Source: an uncultured Bryobacterales bacterium (GTDB lineage: Bacteria > Acidobacteriota > Terriglobia > Bryobacterales > UBA6623). From it: a stretch of 64,000 nt of DNA. The position numbers and the translations under genes were made by a program. The notes under the pieces are model-generated. The model saw nothing but the letters and a program-made list of their open reading frames with translations, was not told where the DNA came from and ran no database searches. The stretch covers positions 1 to 64,000 of the forward strand of contig CATOTH010000009.1 in NCBI GenBank assembly GCA_951813065.1. Reading direction: 5' to 3'. Below, one piece after another: positions 7,963 through 17,216 of the stretch. Numbering within the stretch: the first letter of the stretch is position 1; every line of letters begins with the position of its first letter.

Positions 7963-10144
7963 ACAGGAAGGAATTGGAGTTAATCAAGGCCCACAGGAGA
8001 TCCTGGGCCTTGGCCGCCTTCCCCGGAGAACTGCCCAAATACGTGATGGCCGAGTCCATCTCGCCGGGCGTCGGATACCTCCCCAGAGAAGCAAGGTAGA
8101 GTTCCTCGATCAGTTCGCGGTCCGTGTGTCCAGCGATGATCGCCTTGGCCACGCGGCCTTCCGGATTTGCGATCGCGTCTGCCAGCGTCGGGCCGTTGAC
8201 CAAGCTCATCGCAAGGGGCAAGCTCAAGTCGTTGCGCCGCTCGCACTCGCACGGAGACTCGCGTTCCGGCCGTCCGAACATGTTCAGGAAGCCGCCCACG
8301 TCCACATGTGGGTCCGGAAGTTGCTGCGCGCTGAAGTCGTCCGGAACCTCCGGAAAGTCCGGACGCGAGCCTGTCGCGATTGTCATCGCGTCCAGCAACG
8401 ATTCCGCCGCCAGCCGCCGCGGCTTGAAGTGCGAGAAGTTGATCTCGTCCCCCTCATTCCACTCGTTGGTTTCCATCGCCGCTTGGTATGTCCGCGAACT
8501 GACGATCGTCCGGATCAGGTGCTGCAGGTTGAACCCGCTTGCGATGAAATCCTTCTCCAAAGCCTCAAGCAGAGCGGAATTAACCGGCGGGTTCGACCCG
8601 CGGATATCGTCGACTGGCTCGATAATCCCGCGACCGAAGAAATAGCTCCATACGCGGTTGGCGATTGCCTTGGCGAAGTATGGGTTCTTCTCGGATGTCA
8701 GCCATTCGGCGAGCGCTTCCCGGCTGTCCCCGAAAGCCCCGATCGGCGGGGTACCGGCGGATGCCAGCAAGTACTCCGGCTGAACCGGCTTGTTGGTCTT
8801 CGGGTGCAGGAAGTCCCGGTTCTCGCGCTTCAGGTAGACGATCTGCTCGTCGCTGTCGAATCCCGGTTTCATCCCGACGGCTGCGAAGAACGCAGCCAAC
8901 TGGAAGTACTGGTTCTGGGTCCAGCGCTCGAAGGGATGGTCGTGGCACTGCGCGCAGACCATGCGCACGCCGAGAAAGAGCTGGGTCGTCGTCTCCATGG
9001 CGAGCTTGGGATCGTCATTGACCCGGTAGTAGTTCGCCGCCGGAGACTGGAAGGTGCTGCCGACTGAAGTCAGCAGCTCCCGAACGAAGTCGTCGTAGGG
9101 CTGATTCGACGCGATCGCATCGCGGATCCACTGGCGGAACGCCCACATGCCCTTCTCGCCCAGGTGCTTCCGGTTGGACTGGAGCAGGTCGCCCCACTTC
9201 AGCGACCAATAGTCGACATAGGGGCGGCTCCCGATCAGGCTGTCGATCAGCCGGGTCCGCTTGGACTGGGACGGGCTGGAGTCGTGCAAGAATTCCCGGA
9301 GCTGCTCCGGTGTCGGAGGGATGCCGGTGAGGTCCAGATAGACGCGCCGCGCGAAGATGGCGTCGTTTGCGGCTGGCGACGGCTGGATCTTGAGCCGTTT
9401 CAGCTTGGCGTCGATAGTCTCGTCGATGAAACTGTTCTGGGGAAGCCGCTGCCACTCGAACCCGGGTGCCGGGTTCAGCACGGTCAGCGGCACGGTCACG
9501 AACTTGCCTTCGTAGCGCACCATGATTGCCGCCTCGCCGATCCGCTCGCCCAGGACTGACCCGCCTTCCTCGATCTTGACGGTGCTGGTGGAGTTGCTCT
9601 CGAGGACGGCCAGTTTCGAAACATCACGTGTGGATCCGTCTCGGTAGTGAGCCAAGACCTTCAAGGGCTGTCTCCGACCCGGCTCCTCCAGGAAGATCTC
9701 GACGGGATCGACTTCCAGCTTGGCCACGGTGTCGGCTTCCGGGTCTCCGAACTGTGCACCCTGCGAAATCCACTCGACGACCGTGTTGAAGGCGTCCGAG
9801 CCCTCCTCGAACCGCAGTCCGCCTTCGTGGGGTACACGCATCGTCGGCTTGGACAGCATCAGGCTCTCGGTCGGGACAGCTCGATTGAAACGGCGCCCGG
9901 AGACCTCGAAGAGCAGCGCACGGTAGTCGAACTCCGGATCGTAGCCCCGCAACGACAGCTTGAAGCCGTTCTTGCCCTTGGCCGAGCCGTGGCATGCCCC
10001 GGCCGTGCAGCCGGTGTAGTTGAGAACCGGCATGATGTCGCGGAGGAAGGTGATGCGACTCTCGCTCGCTGTTGCGGCGGATGCCGTTGGCAAGAGACCG
10101 GCCAGTAGCGCGAGAGTCGGGAGGATGGTGTACGCCTGTTTCAT
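7952..10144 (-). CDS. DUF1549/DUF1553 cytochrome c-like protein (PSD1 family), secreted
   Basis: A 730-residue exported protein. MKQAYTILPTLALLAGL forms the signal peptide, then a C-TAGA-CHG haem motif (CX4CH, the form usual in planctomycete-type cytochromes), an Ig-like segment, DUF1549 (DETIDAKLKR, RRVYLDLTGIPPTPEQ), a second motif VCAQCHDHPFERW, and DUF1553 (NRVWSYFFGRGIIEPVDDIR, PRRLAAESLLDA) ending SFLFNR. The biochemical role of the family is unknown; it is amplified in Planctomycetes, Verrucomicrobia and Solibacteres and often linked to polymer breakdown. The frame stays open far upstream to 10771, but ATG 10144 begins the signal peptide and overlaps the stop of the preceding gene (ATGA), implying translational coupling. 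It is the last gene of a three-gene operon. Confidence 0.93.
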   Translation of the reverse strand: MKQAYTILPTLALLAGLLPTASAATASESRITFLRDIMPVLNYTGCTAGACHGSAKGKNGFKLSLRGYDPEFDYRALLFEVSGRRFNRAVPTESLMLSKPTMRVPHEGGLRFEEGSDAFNTVVEWISQGAQFGDPEADTVAKLEVDPVEIFLEEPGRRQPLKVLAHYRDGSTRDVSKLAVLESNSTSTVKIEEGGSVLGERIGEAAIMVRYEGKFVTVPLTVLNPAPGFEWQRLPQNSFIDETIDAKLKRLKIQPSPAANDAIFARRVYLDLTGIPPTPEQLREFLHDSSPSQSKRTRLIDSLIGSRPYVDYWSLKWGDLLQSNRKHLGEKGMWAFRQWIRDAIASNQPYDDFVRELLTSVGSTFQSPAANYYRVNDDPKLAMETTTQLFLGVRMVCAQCHDHPFERWTQNQYFQLAAFFAAVGMKPGFDSDEQIVYLKRENRDFLHPKTNKPVQPEYLLASAGTPPIGAFGDSREALAEWLTSEKNPYFAKAIANRVWSYFFGRGIIEPVDDIRGSNPPVNSALLEALEKDFIASGFNLQHLIRTIVSSRTYQAAMETNEWNEGDEINFSHFKPRRLAAESLLDAMTIATGSRPDFPEVPDDFSAQQLPDPHVDVGGFLNMFGRPERESPCECERRNDLSLPLAMSLVNGPTLADAIANPEGRVAKAIIAGHTDRELIEELYLASLGRYPTPGEMDSAITYLGSSPGKAAKAQDLLWALINSNSFLFNR

Positions 10145-12570
10145 TGGGACTGGCTCCGCGACGGTTGCTCGACTGTCGCCATTGTATCGCCGGCTGCGAT
10201 CACGAGGATCGCTTCGACTGGTTTGATGTTGTACGGAACGGCTTCCGTGCCGCGGCCCGCAAGGATCGATTGCGGCGTGATCTCCACCAAGTGCTCGCCC
10301 TCCGCCACGCCCTGTTCGGCACGGCAATCCAGCGAATAGCGCTCCGGGGTATCCGCGATTGTCTGCGGATCGCAGCGAACGCCGACCGGCAGGTTCGACG
10401 CTTCCACGATGACCTGGGAATCGAAGTCCGGCTCTCGCAAAAAGCTTCCGCCAATGGAGAATCCGGCACCTGCGCTGACGTCGACTGGCTGCTCGGGCGC
10501 GCCGACGCTGTATCCCTGGACGATGTCGACTGTGATGGCCGGCGAGTAGATCGTGTGTTGCACGCCTTGATGGCGTACGCGCGCCTGCAGGACCAGGTCG
10601 AAACGCATCGCCGGCGTGCCCATGGTCGTATTCATCTGGAACGTGCCCTTGGAGTCTCCTACCTTGATCTTGGCGCCTCCCAGGATGCGCAGATTGGCGA
10701 CCGACGGAGCGTTGACCAGTTGCACTGGCGAGATGGCCTGCACGCCGTTCTCGCGGGCATGGTAGGCCCATTCGATATCGCGCTCGAGGCCCTGGATTAG
10801 ACGCAACGAGCGCGGCGACAGTACCTTGAGCTCGGCAGGGGCAGGATCCGCTACGACGGTGTCAACGCTCCCGGTAGAGCTTGGCAGCCTCAGGGCACGC
10901 TGCCCGGGGCCGGCGACAGGTGTCACGATCCGCGAGGTGAGCGCGGGCCGACGGATGATCCGGCCGTCTGGGGTGGTGCCCTCTCCGAAGAACGAGACTT
11001 TGGCTACGCTTGATTCCGCGTCTGCCGAGGCGTTCAGGATCAGTCGGCCCCGGCGCGAATTCCGCTGGGTCGTCATTCCTCCGAATTCGGCGGGGATGTT
11101 GCCGCCTTCTGCTATCACGCCGGCTGGCAGGCCTTCGGCGACAACCCGGATAGCGCCCTCGAAACCCCGGCGGTCAAGAGTCACTGAAACCGCGGCGCTG
11201 CCGTCCCGTGGGACGTTGACGTGTGTGTCGTCGAGTCGCAAGATGAAGTCGGCGGATTGCCTCCTCGCGACCAGCCGGTAGCCGAATCCTCGTCCGCCAC
11301 GGCCCAGTAGGTCCTCGACGCTGATTTCGAGTTCACTGACGCCTGCAGGCACTGTCAGTCCGAGCGCCGGATCGCCGAATGTCTCGGCGCGGGTCGATAT
11401 GTTGGAGAGCAATTCCTCCGGTGGTTGGTCGCCCGCCGATCCGAGCTTCTCGCCTGCCTGGTCGTGCAGAACGAGCAATGTGTAGAGTTGCGAAGTGCCC
11501 AGGATGGCTGCCTGGGTCTCGATCATCCACTCCTCACCCGGCCGAACGCTGAGCCGGTACCGGTCGATCTCGCCCGGTTGGCTGATGCGGCCGTTCACGA
11601 CCGTTCCTTCGGTCAGGCGCCTGCGCTTTCTTGAGCGGCTCTCGATGGTCTCCGTCCCCAGTCCTCGCAAGAATGGCATCGGCAACCCGCCCCGCATGCC
11701 CGGCAGGGCAGCGGTCGCACCCTGGACAGTGACCTTGCGCGGCTTGGACAGCGTCCCGCCAGACAATTCGACTTGCACGGGCTCGCCTGCCTTCCAGCCA
11801 AGCGGGAAAATTTCTTCGGCGAATTCGATCGGAGCGGCCACCAGGCGGTAGAAGTTGCGTGCCTGCCTGCTGAAACGGGCGTCATGCACCTCGACGGTAT
11901 AGTTCCCCTCAACTGGGGCAGGCAACGCGACACGCGCGTCTTGGCCGATGCCTGGGGAGTCGTTGCTGCGGGCGACCAGACTGCCGTCCGGGGCCCACAC
12001 CGCCAGCACCGGGTCGATGGCCGAACCGAGCCTCCGAGCCTCGACTTCGAAAACGATCGGCTCGCCTGCTTCCAGCCAGACCTCGTACAAGTCGCGGTCG
12101 GCTTCCGTCAGCGTGCCGTTGACCACTCTCGGGGTTTCGATCGGCTGAGCCTCGCTCGCGGAGTCGTTTCGGCGCGCGCGCCGCGCTCGCGACTCCACTT
12201 CGACTGTTTCGGGAAACTCCGAGACACTGAACAGCCAGGTGTTCGTCAATCCGTCCGTGGTTTGTACTGCCAGCGGGTAGATACCTGGCGCCGCCGTCCT
12301 GTCGACTTCGAGCAAGAACTCCCGGGCCGGTCCGTCCGCGCTTAGTTCTGTCATCGAGCCTGGAATACCGGAGCGAATCTGGATCTTGTCGCCCAGCCCA
12401 TTACCAGCGAGTACCAGCCGCACGCCCGTGCCCCTCTGGGCGCCCGGCGGATCGACGCGCGTCAGTGTCGGGTCGGCGCGTAACGCAGATGTTGCGATCA
12501 ATGCTATTGTCGGCAGGAAGGTCCATCCCGAAGCGACGATCCGCCGCCATGATTCGCCAGTGCAGGTCAT
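10141..12570 (-). CDS. secreted PPC-domain-type multidomain beta protein
   Basis: An 809-residue protein with signal sequence MTCTGESWRRIVASGWTFLPT to about residue 30. It opens with TLTRVDPPGAQRGT, an IPT/TIG-like strand set, followed by repeated beta-sandwich segments of the bacterial pre-peptidase C-terminal (PPC) kind: NGTLTEADRDLYEVWLEAGE with YTVEVHDARF, and later NGRISQPGEIDRYRLSVRPG with YRLVARR. No enzyme motif is visible. In Planctomycetes and Solibacter such proteins sit next to DUF1549/DUF1553 cytochromes and probably bind substrate or scaffold the complex outside the cell. ATG 12570 is chosen over the extended frame (to 12693) because it starts the signal peptide 4 bp after the upstream stop. 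The stop overlaps the DUF1549 start. Confidence 0.85.
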   Translation of the reverse strand: MTCTGESWRRIVASGWTFLPTIALIATSALRADPTLTRVDPPGAQRGTGVRLVLAGNGLGDKIQIRSGIPGSMTELSADGPAREFLLEVDRTAAPGIYPLAVQTTDGLTNTWLFSVSEFPETVEVESRARRARRNDSASEAQPIETPRVVNGTLTEADRDLYEVWLEAGEPIVFEVEARRLGSAIDPVLAVWAPDGSLVARSNDSPGIGQDARVALPAPVEGNYTVEVHDARFSRQARNFYRLVAAPIEFAEEIFPLGWKAGEPVQVELSGGTLSKPRKVTVQGATAALPGMRGGLPMPFLRGLGTETIESRSRKRRRLTEGTVVNGRISQPGEIDRYRLSVRPGEEWMIETQAAILGTSQLYTLLVLHDQAGEKLGSAGDQPPEELLSNISTRAETFGDPALGLTVPAGVSELEISVEDLLGRGGRGFGYRLVARRQSADFILRLDDTHVNVPRDGSAAVSVTLDRRGFEGAIRVVAEGLPAGVIAEGGNIPAEFGGMTTQRNSRRGRLILNASADAESSVAKVSFFGEGTTPDGRIIRRPALTSRIVTPVAGPGQRALRLPSSTGSVDTVVADPAPAELKVLSPRSLRLIQGLERDIEWAYHARENGVQAISPVQLVNAPSVANLRILGGAKIKVGDSKGTFQMNTTMGTPAMRFDLVLQARVRHQGVQHTIYSPAITVDIVQGYSVGAPEQPVDVSAGAGFSIGGSFLREPDFDSQVIVEASNLPVGVRCDPQTIADTPERYSLDCRAEQGVAEGEHLVEITPQSILAGRGTEAVPYNIKPVEAILVIAAGDTMATVEQPSRSQSQ

Positions 12571-12574
12571 CTGG

Positions 12575-13945
12575 TCAATCCGTCCCCTCGGGATCAACGG
12601 AGCTCTCGGCACGCTCGATGGGCACCGGTACAAACGATACGAGTTGTTCCCCGGTGCGGGCGTCGTACGAGCGCACCATGCCGTCGAAGCCACCGGTCGA
12701 GAGGCGGCTGCCGTCGGGGTGGAATGCGATGACGAAGATGCCGCCTTGGTGGCCCTTGCAAGTCGCGACGCGCTTCGCTGTCTCGGTGTCGTAGATCGGG
12801 ACTTCGTCCGCCACGCCGCCTACCGCCACCCGCGAGCCGTCCGGGCTGAAGGCGAGTGCGAAGATCTTGCCTGCTTGCTCTTCGAACTTCCGAATCAGCG
12901 TGGAGTCGTCGGCGATCTTCAAGGCGCGGGGCCGGTCCATGGTGTACATGTACGGCACGCGGTCCTCGCCACCGATCAGGACGTAGTCTCTCCGCGGATG
13001 CCGCGCGACGGCGTAGAGCTTGTCTCGCAGAAAGTTCACGTTCTCAAGAAACGCGCCGGTATCCGCGTCCGCCAGCTTCGCGGCCCTGTCGCGGCTGATT
13101 GACACGATCCGCTCGCCGTCAATGCCGAAGACCGCTTGTAGCACCCAGTCTTCGTGGTGCCCTGCCTTGAAGAGTTCATCGCCCGTCTCCAGGTCAACCA
13201 TTCGGACCGTCTTGTCGGCAGCGCCGAAGACCGCTCGCTTTCCGTCGGGCGACAGGTCGCCCGCGAAGAGCGTGTCAGATGTCGCGGTTACCGAATGGAC
13301 CAGATCTCTGGACTGAAGATCCCAGACTTGAACCTCGCCAAACCGAGCCGGCGTGCCTCCGATCGCAACCAGACGCGTCCCGTCATCGGAGAAGTCGATC
13401 GAATGGATCTTGTCAGAGCGGCCGAGGAGGCGGGCCTCTATGCCAGATCCATCCGCATTGAGCAGCAGAACTTCGTGGAACCCGCCCACGGCCAGGAGGC
13501 TGCCGTCAGGCGAGTAGGACATGCCCGTGATGGTCGGTGCCTGAGCGTACTTGGGTGGCTGTGCTGGCACTTGGGGTGCCTTCGCTTCGACCGGAGTGTC
13601 GTCTTCGGCGCCTTCGCGTACCCAAGTCGTGATCAATTCGATGACATCCGGCGAGAGCGCGGTGCCCCCCATCGGCATCCGTGGCTCCAGCTTGCCAGTC
13701 ACGAGGTTCAAGAGCGGACTGTTCTCGGGCGTGCCCTTCGCAATGGAGCTGCCGTATTTTGCGCCACCCTTGAGGATCCCGGCGTAGGATGTGATCTCAA
13801 GGCCGCCCATCTTGTTCGCGGCTTGATGGCAGCCGGAGCAATGGACTTGGAGCAGGGGGCGGATGTCGTTGTAGTAGCTCACGCCATCCACTGCGCCGAG
13901 CGCCGCTGGCATGACACAAGCAGCGGCAATGTAGTGAATTCTCAT
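12575..13945 (-). CDS. planctomycete-type cytochrome c (PSCyt1) fused to a WD40-like beta-propeller
   Basis: A 456-residue exported protein and first gene of the operon. A signal peptide (MRIHYIAAACVMPAALG) precedes a single-haem cytochrome domain with CSGCH at residues 36-40 and a downstream PRMPMGG that can supply the axial methionine. From about residue 120 to the end there are WD40-type repeats, recognisable by SPDGSLLAVGG, FSDDGTRLVAIGG, SPDGKRAVFGAADKTVRMVD and HPDGSRLSTGGFDGMVRSYD. The electron partner is unknown; the DUF1549 protein downstream is the obvious candidate. ATG 13945 is taken as start because the upstream extension to 14104 is arginine-rich and signal-less. The 3' end lies 4 bp from the next gene. 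Confidence 0.92.
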   Translation of the reverse strand: MRIHYIAAACVMPAALGAVDGVSYYNDIRPLLQVHCSGCHQAANKMGGLEITSYAGILKGGAKYGSSIAKGTPENSPLLNLVTGKLEPRMPMGGTALSPDVIELITTWVREGAEDDTPVEAKAPQVPAQPPKYAQAPTITGMSYSPDGSLLAVGGFHEVLLLNADGSGIEARLLGRSDKIHSIDFSDDGTRLVAIGGTPARFGEVQVWDLQSRDLVHSVTATSDTLFAGDLSPDGKRAVFGAADKTVRMVDLETGDELFKAGHHEDWVLQAVFGIDGERIVSISRDRAAKLADADTGAFLENVNFLRDKLYAVARHPRRDYVLIGGEDRVPYMYTMDRPRALKIADDSTLIRKFEEQAGKIFALAFSPDGSRVAVGGVADEVPIYDTETAKRVATCKGHQGGIFVIAFHPDGSRLSTGGFDGMVRSYDARTGEQLVSFVPVPIERAESSVDPEGTD

Positions 13946-14182
13946 GAAAATCGATACCAAGAACATTGTAGGTGGAAGGGGTTTTCCGCTCAACCCGGCA
14001 CTATCCAAGCGCTGTGCGGAGCAGTTTCCTTTCGTGATCGTTTGCACGCCCAACTTGCGTTCCGCCAAGCGCCGCTCGGAGCGACAGATTGCTCCCCGAC
14101 CCAAGCGTCCGGGCCGACCGGCCGAGCCAGAATCGAAGGTGGCGGTGTGGTACCATCGGCTTCTCGCGGAGGCGTGAGACCC

Positions 14183-14467
14183 GTGGCCTGCAACCGTCTG
14201 CCCTTCTTTATCGCCGGTCTCGGATTCGGGGCTACCTTGGGTTTGGTGTTAGCCCCGAAACGGGGCGAAGAGACGCGCGCGGACTTGCTGCGAGTCGCCG
14301 AGGATGGGCGGGACTTCGTAGTCGAGGCATCCGGAACCGCGCGGACGATGGCAACTGACGTCGTTGAGCGGGGCATCACCGTGGCTGAGTCACAAAAGGA
14401 TCTCTTGCAGGCAGCTCTTGATGCCGGAATTCGGGCCTATCGCATAGCAGAACAAAGCCCTTTATAG
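14183..14467 (+). CDS. YtxH-like small membrane protein
   Basis: A 94-residue protein with one N-terminal membrane helix (FFIAGLGFGATLGLVLAP) directly followed by KRGEETRADLLR, the hallmark of YtxH/gas-vesicle-GvpP-like stress proteins, and an amphipathic helical tail. Its function is unknown; homologues are induced by general stress. GTG 14183 is chosen because GGAGG ends about 10 bases upstream; GTG 14174 in the same frame would leave only 2-3 bases. It is followed after 47 bp by a second membrane-anchored coiled-coil protein, and the two probably form a unit. Confidence 0.75.
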   Translation: MACNRLPFFIAGLGFGATLGLVLAPKRGEETRADLLRVAEDGRDFVVEASGTARTMATDVVERGITVAESQKDLLQAALDAGIRAYRIAEQSPL

Positions 14468-14514
14468 GAGCCTTCGGCCTAGCTGAGACCCGAGCCATCC
14501 TGAAAGCGCAAGCA

Positions 14515-15024
14515 ATGATCGACGACCAGCAGACCCTAACGATGCTGACGGTATTCTCCGGTGTCGTCGCCCTGGCGATCGTCATCTTGGCTGTATGCGT
14601 CATCGCGATCTGTCTCGAGATGCGAAAGCTGAGTTCGAGAGCGAACGAGTTCATGGATCGCTGGCAGCCGGTTGCCGATTCAGCTGAGCAGACGATCGAA
14701 GAGTTCTCGGCGCAGTCCGGCCAACTCCTGGCGAGGCTGAACGAGGTCGCCGCACTACTGCACAAGCAGGCGCTCCAAGCCGACTCCTTGATCGATGATT
14801 TGGTCGCTACTAGCCAGCGCAGTGTCAAGGATGTCGACATGACGGTGCAGAAGGCGTTGGCAACGATCCAGTCGACGGTCGAATCCTTCGACCAGGCCGT
14901 GCGCCTGCCTTCCCAAAAGCTGAAGGCAATCGTGGCCGGGCTGAGCGCTGCCTTGCGCCACTTGGCGGCCGGTAGAGCCAAGGACCCCGGACGAATCTCG
15001 ACGGACGAAGAAATGTTTATCTAG
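14515..15024 (+). CDS. DUF948-like membrane-anchored helical protein
   Basis: A 169-residue protein with one strong membrane span at residues 10-34 (SGVVALAIVILAVCVIAICLE) and then a long, heptad-rich helical region with ERMRK/DRW-type charged patches, comparable to DUF948 proteins that often accompany YtxH proteins. No catalytic motif is visible. Function is unknown; an envelope or stress role is guessed from the pairing. The downstream oxidoreductase begins 38 bp later behind its own ribosome binding site. Confidence 0.7.
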   Translation: MIDDQQTLTMLTVFSGVVALAIVILAVCVIAICLEMRKLSSRANEFMDRWQPVADSAEQTIEEFSAQSGQLLARLNEVAALLHKQALQADSLIDDLVATSQRSVKDVDMTVQKALATIQSTVESFDQAVRLPSQKLKAIVAGLSAALRHLAAGRAKDPGRISTDEEMFI

Positions 15025-15062
15025 CGGGCCCGGACCGGAACCCGCAGCCGGAGGAAACAACC

Positions 15063-16220
15063 TTGAAGCCAAAGGAGCAAGCAGGGGGCCAGCAGCGCAA
15101 CTACCGAGTGGCGCTGCTGGGCACGAAGTTCATGGGCAAGGCCCATAGCCAGGCTTACCGGAACGTCAATATGTATTTCGCGGATGCCCCAAGAGTCGAG
15201 CAGGTTGTGCTGTGCGGGCGCAACCCGGAAGAAACGGAGCAGGCACGCGATGCGTACGGCTGGCAGGAGGCGTCGACGGACTGGCGGGAGGTTGTTACCC
15301 GCGACGACATCGACATCGTTGATGTAGTGACCCCCGGGCACATGCATTGCGAGATGGTGCTAGCTGCCGCGGCGGCAGGGAAGGACATCGTTTGCGAAAA
15401 GCCGCTCGCGAACACGTTGGACGAGGCCGAGCGCATGGTCGCCGCGGTGGAGGCGGCCGGTGTGCGTCACCTGATCATGCACAACTACCGGCGAGTGCCG
15501 GCGGTGGCTTTGGCAAAACGCATGCTGGAGGACGGTCGGATCGGAGATGTGTATCATTTCCGCGCCCGGTACTTGCAGGACTGGGCGCTTTCGCCGGAAT
15601 TGGAACTTGTCTGGCGGTTTGATGCCAAGCAGGCCGGCAGCGGGGCGTTGGGTGACCTCGGCGCCCACGTGATCGATCTGGGCCGGTACCTGTGTGGCGA
15701 GATTTCCGAACTGGCGGCCACCTGCGAGACGTTCATCAAGCGTCGGCCGGCCAGCGCAGGTTCCAGCGAGATGGGGGACGTGACTGTCGACGATGCCACT
15801 GCCCTCTGCGTACGCTTCGAGAACGGTGCCATCGGAACCATCGAAGCCTCGCGCTTCGCGCCCGGACGCAAGAATCACAATACGTTCGAGATCAACGGCA
15901 GCAAGGGGTCACTGACGTTTGATCTTGAGAATCTCAACAATCTCCGGTACTACTCCGTGGACGATGCCGGGGACGCACAGGGGTTTCGCGAGATCATCGC
16001 CTGCTCGCTCGGCAAGCACCCCTACGCCGACAACTGGTGGTTCGACGGCCACATTCTGGGCTACGAGCACACTTTCACCCACACGGTATATGACTGGCTC
16101 CAAGCGCTTACGTCGGGCGCTGCAGTGCACCCCAGCTTCTACGACGGTCTGAAGAACCAGCAGGTGCTTGACGCTGCTTCCCGCGCGGCGGAGAGCCGGC
16201 GTTGGGAATCGGTTGCTTAG
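15063..16220 (+). CDS. Gfo/Idh/MocA family NAD(P)-dependent oxidoreductase
   Basis: A 385-residue cytoplasmic dehydrogenase-type protein. The N-terminal Rossmann fold shows VALLGTKFMGKAHSQAYRN, the cofactor-binding glycine-rich turn, then DIVDVVTPGHMH and the EKPLANT motif holding the catalytic lysine. The C-terminal alpha/beta domain includes GALGDLGAHVIDLGRYL and IGTIEASRFAPG. Such enzymes oxidise or reduce sugars, inositols or their derivatives; the substrate here is not determinable. The start is TTG 15063, supported by GGAGG 8 bases upstream and by the distance to the Rossmann motif. No sugar transporter or isomerase is adjacent. Confidence 0.92.
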   Translation: MKPKEQAGGQQRNYRVALLGTKFMGKAHSQAYRNVNMYFADAPRVEQVVLCGRNPEETEQARDAYGWQEASTDWREVVTRDDIDIVDVVTPGHMHCEMVLAAAAAGKDIVCEKPLANTLDEAERMVAAVEAAGVRHLIMHNYRRVPAVALAKRMLEDGRIGDVYHFRARYLQDWALSPELELVWRFDAKQAGSGALGDLGAHVIDLGRYLCGEISELAATCETFIKRRPASAGSSEMGDVTVDDATALCVRFENGAIGTIEASRFAPGRKNHNTFEINGSKGSLTFDLENLNNLRYYSVDDAGDAQGFREIIACSLGKHPYADNWWFDGHILGYEHTFTHTVYDWLQALTSGAAVHPSFYDGLKNQQVLDAASRAAESRRWESVA

Positions 16221-16394
16221 TCAAGGATTGAACGGGCTTGGCCTGGCTGGCACAGCTCATCGCCAATGGCGGCCGAGTCGCGGCCGGATTCCCGTCCCGG
16301 ACTTCGTGTGTCGGCGCCTGCCTGTGGCCGAGTGATCGGAACTGGCAATCCAGCGCACCCCGGCTGGTCACGCCAATCGTGCTCTAATAACTAA

Positions 16395-17168
16395 TTGCGC
16401 GTCGCCACCTGGAACGTGAACGGCCTCCGCGCGCGGCAGGAATATGTCCTGCACTGGTTGCGTAGCAGGCAGCCTGACGTGGTCGGCCTCCAAGAGTTGA
16501 AAATGCGCGACGAGCAATTCCCGGCGTCGGAGTTCGAAGCTGCGGGTTACACCGCCGTCACGCATGGCCAGAAGAGCTGGAACGGCGTAGCCGTGCTCGC
16601 GCGAGAAGCAATGGATGTGCGTCAGGTCGGACTGCCGGGTCAGGAAGATTTCGGCTCGCGACTGTTGACAGTCGAGGTCGGAGGTCTATCGTTCACCACG
16701 GTCTATGTGCCCAATGGAAAGGACCTGGAGCATCCCGACTTTGAACGCAAGCTAGCATGGCTCGATGCCTTGGGAGAGCACTTTCGTGAACACCACGACT
16801 CGACCGCGCCGACGATCCTTTGCGGGGATTTCAACGTCGTTCCTGAATCCATCGACAGCTGGGACGGGGATCGGCTGGCCGGCACAATCTTCCACACGGA
16901 ACCCGAACGAACACGCATTGCGTACATCCAACAGTGGGGCTTCTGCGATCTCTTCCGCAGGCTCCATCCATCCGAGAAGACATTCTCGTGGTGGGATTAC
17001 CGGGGAGGCTCCTTCTATCGAAACCACGGTCTTCGAATCGATTTTCTGCTCGGTACCGAAGCCATCTCGGGGAGACTCCAGGAGGCTTGGACGGACCGTC
17101 CCTACCGGAAGAAGATCGAGGGTCTAACGGCATCCGACCACGCTCCGGTAGTCGCGGACCTGAACTAG
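16395..17168 (+). CDS. xthA: exodeoxyribonuclease III (AP endonuclease)
   Basis: A 257-residue metal-dependent nuclease of base excision repair that cuts at abasic sites and degrades 3' ends of duplex DNA. The EEP-family residues are present: WNVNGLRAR with the catalytic asparagine, LQELK with the metal-binding glutamate, GDFNVVPE, the RIDFLLG strand and the terminal SDHAPVVADL histidine. The first codon is TTG 16395, fixed because an in-frame TAA sits immediately before it and the protein then begins MRVATWNVNG, the universal start of the family. No Shine-Dalgarno sequence precedes it, so initiation may be leaderless or weak. Confidence 0.95.
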   Translation: MRVATWNVNGLRARQEYVLHWLRSRQPDVVGLQELKMRDEQFPASEFEAAGYTAVTHGQKSWNGVAVLAREAMDVRQVGLPGQEDFGSRLLTVEVGGLSFTTVYVPNGKDLEHPDFERKLAWLDALGEHFREHHDSTAPTILCGDFNVVPESIDSWDGDRLAGTIFHTEPERTRIAYIQQWGFCDLFRRLHPSEKTFSWWDYRGGSFYRNHGLRIDFLLGTEAISGRLQEAWTDRPYRKKIEGLTASDHAPVVADLN

Positions 17169-17216
17169 GTATCCCCGGAATATGCGAATCTGACTGAAAG
17201 GGGTCGCAACAAACGA

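Noticed and set aside
10145..10771. Upstream extension of the DUF1549 protein to 939 residues
   Set aside because: The signal peptide starts at ATG 10144, and the extension lies inside the PPC gene in another frame.
13154..14182. Long plus-strand open frame running into the YtxH-like gene
   Set aside because: Its upstream portion is antisense to the cytochrome/beta-propeller gene; only the part from 14183 has a recognisable protein.
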